From Bacillota bacterium (GTDB taxonomy: Bacteria; Bacillota; Sulfobacillia; Symbiobacteriales; Symbiobacteriaceae), in contig JAQBPS010000215.1 in the NCBI GenBank assembly GCA_028287415.1, positions 1-5,991 of the forward strand: a DNA stretch of 5,991 nucleotides. The letters are read 5' to 3'. The position numbers were made by a program, and so were the translations under genes. The notes beneath the pieces are model-generated. The model saw only the letters and a list, made by a program, of their open reading frames with translations. It was not told the DNA's origin and did not search any database. Every line of letters begins with the position of its first letter. Positions within the stretch are counted from its first letter, which is position 1. Positions 5,467-5,991 of this stretch are shown here, piece after piece.

Positions 5467-5991
5467 TCAGTCCCTCCCCAGAATGCAAGTGGCTGCCGAC
5501 GAGAGAACACCGCCGGTGCCGTGCACCAGCGCCAGCTTCGCATCGCTCACCTGGCGCGGCCCGCTCTCACCCCGCAGCTGCCGCACCGCCTCGATCAGCA
5601 AGAAGATCCCATACATGCCGGGGTGGCAGTAGGAGAGGCCGCCGCCGTTCGTGTTCAGCGGGAACGGACCGCCCGGGGCGGTGCGCTGCCCGGAGACAAA
5701 GGCGCCCGACTCGCCCCGCTTACAGAAGCCGAGGGCCTCCAGTGTCAGCAGCACCGTAATGGTGAAGGAGTCGTAGAGTTCCACCACGTCCAGATCGCTG
5801 TGCTTCACCCCCGCCTGCGCCATCGCCCGGGGACCCGTGAGCGACGCGGCCGTCCAGGTCAGGTCAGGCATGTTGCTGATGGAGAGGTGGGTGTGGCTCA
5901 CGGCATGGCCCAGCACCCAGAAGGGTATCGAGCGGCAGTTGCGGGCTAAGTCGGCTGAGGTGTCGACCACGGCGCCGCCGCCGTCGGTCAC
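5467..5991 (-). CDS. SCP2/lipid-transfer-type thiolase-like protein, C-terminal part, cut by right edge
   Basis: The C-terminal 174 residues of a thiolase-superfamily protein of the non-specific lipid-transfer (SCPx/Ltp) branch; the frame runs off the right edge, and full-length relatives have about 380-400 residues. Visible motifs, numbered from the window edge, are TDGGGA (2-7), the ELYDSFT segment (71-77) corresponding to ELHDCF of SCPx thiolases, NTNGGGLSYCHPGMYG (113-128) with His123 of the HP motif, and HGTGG (157-161) near the C-terminus. Classical thiolases have a Cys-x-Gly at this last position, and no Cys is seen there. The first active-site Cys lies outside the window. The family cleaves 3-ketoacyl-CoA or, in Ltp2-type members, performs retro-aldol cleavage of 3-hydroxyacyl-CoA. 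A DUF35 gene follows after 2 nt. The stop is TGA at 5467-5469. Confidence 0.93.
   Translation of the reverse strand: MTDGGGAVVDTSADLARNCRSIPFWVLGHAVSHTHLSISNMPDLTWTAASLTGPRAMAQAGVKHSDLDVVELYDSFTITVLLTLEALGFCKRGESGAFVSGQRTAPGGPFPLNTNGGGLSYCHPGMYGIFLLIEAVRQLRGESGPRQVSDAKLALVHGTGGVLSSAATCILGRD
5472..5479 (-). promoter_or_regulatory. Ribosome binding site deciding the DUF35 gene start
   Basis: GGGGAGGG, embedded in the last codons of the thiolase gene, lies 7 nt before ATG 5464. It supports that start over TTG 5488. Confidence 0.7.

Noticed and set aside
5521..5949. Plus-strand open frame opposite the thiolase-like gene
   Set aside because: It is a shadow of a coding strand with clear thiolase motifs.
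5989..5991. GTG at the right edge as the start of the thiolase-like gene
   Set aside because: It encodes the Val of an internal VTDGGGA motif, and about half of the usual protein length is missing, so the gene continues beyond the window.

Overview
The window is a fragment of one long, tightly packed catabolic operon. All nine genes lie on the minus strand, so transcription runs from base 5991 down to base 1. The DNA is GC-rich, several genes start with GTG, and nearly every gene has a strong AAGGAGG-like ribosome binding site. That combination fits a high-GC Bacillota lineage (for example Symbiobacterium- or Thermaerobacter-like), but this is an inference from base composition and translation signals only. 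I recognise no species-specific marker.

In transcription order the genes are: (1) the C-terminal 174 residues of an SCP2/lipid-transfer-type thiolase (cut by the right edge); (2) its DUF35 zinc-ribbon/OB-fold partner; (3) a MaoC/FAS1-like N-terminal-type hotdog subunit; (4) a catalytic MaoC (R-specific enoyl-CoA hydratase type) subunit; (5) an SDR-family 3-hydroxyacyl-CoA dehydrogenase-like protein; (6) etfB and (7) etfA, the electron transfer flavoprotein; (8) a metallo-beta-lactamase-fold hydrolase; and (9) the first 211 residues of an acyl-CoA synthetase (cut by the left edge). Neighbours are separated by at most 26 nt or overlap by 1 to 4 nt. There is no non-coding stretch longer than 26 nt, and I see no promoter, terminator, RNA gene, mobile element or CRISPR array.

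Together the genes describe acyl-CoA chain shortening. A CoA ligase activates a carboxylic acid. An acyl-CoA dehydrogenase, not in this window, would pass electrons to EtfAB. The MaoC pair would hydrate the enoyl-CoA, the SDR would oxidise the 3-hydroxyacyl-CoA, and the thiolase-like protein with its DUF35 partner would cleave the chain. The parts match the domains of peroxisomal MFE-2 plus the SCPx thiolase, here as separate genes. They also resemble the MaoC/DUF35/Ltp2 hydratase-aldolase set of actinobacterial steroid side-chain degradation. The native substrate cannot be read from the sequence.

No new class of system is evident. The points worth a second look are thiolase-like active-site motifs that depart from true thiolases, an SDR with His where the tetrad Asn is expected, a variant EtfB recognition loop, a metal-complete MBL hydrolase of unknown substrate inside a beta-oxidation operon, and a 12-nt Shine-Dalgarno block repeated ahead of two genes.
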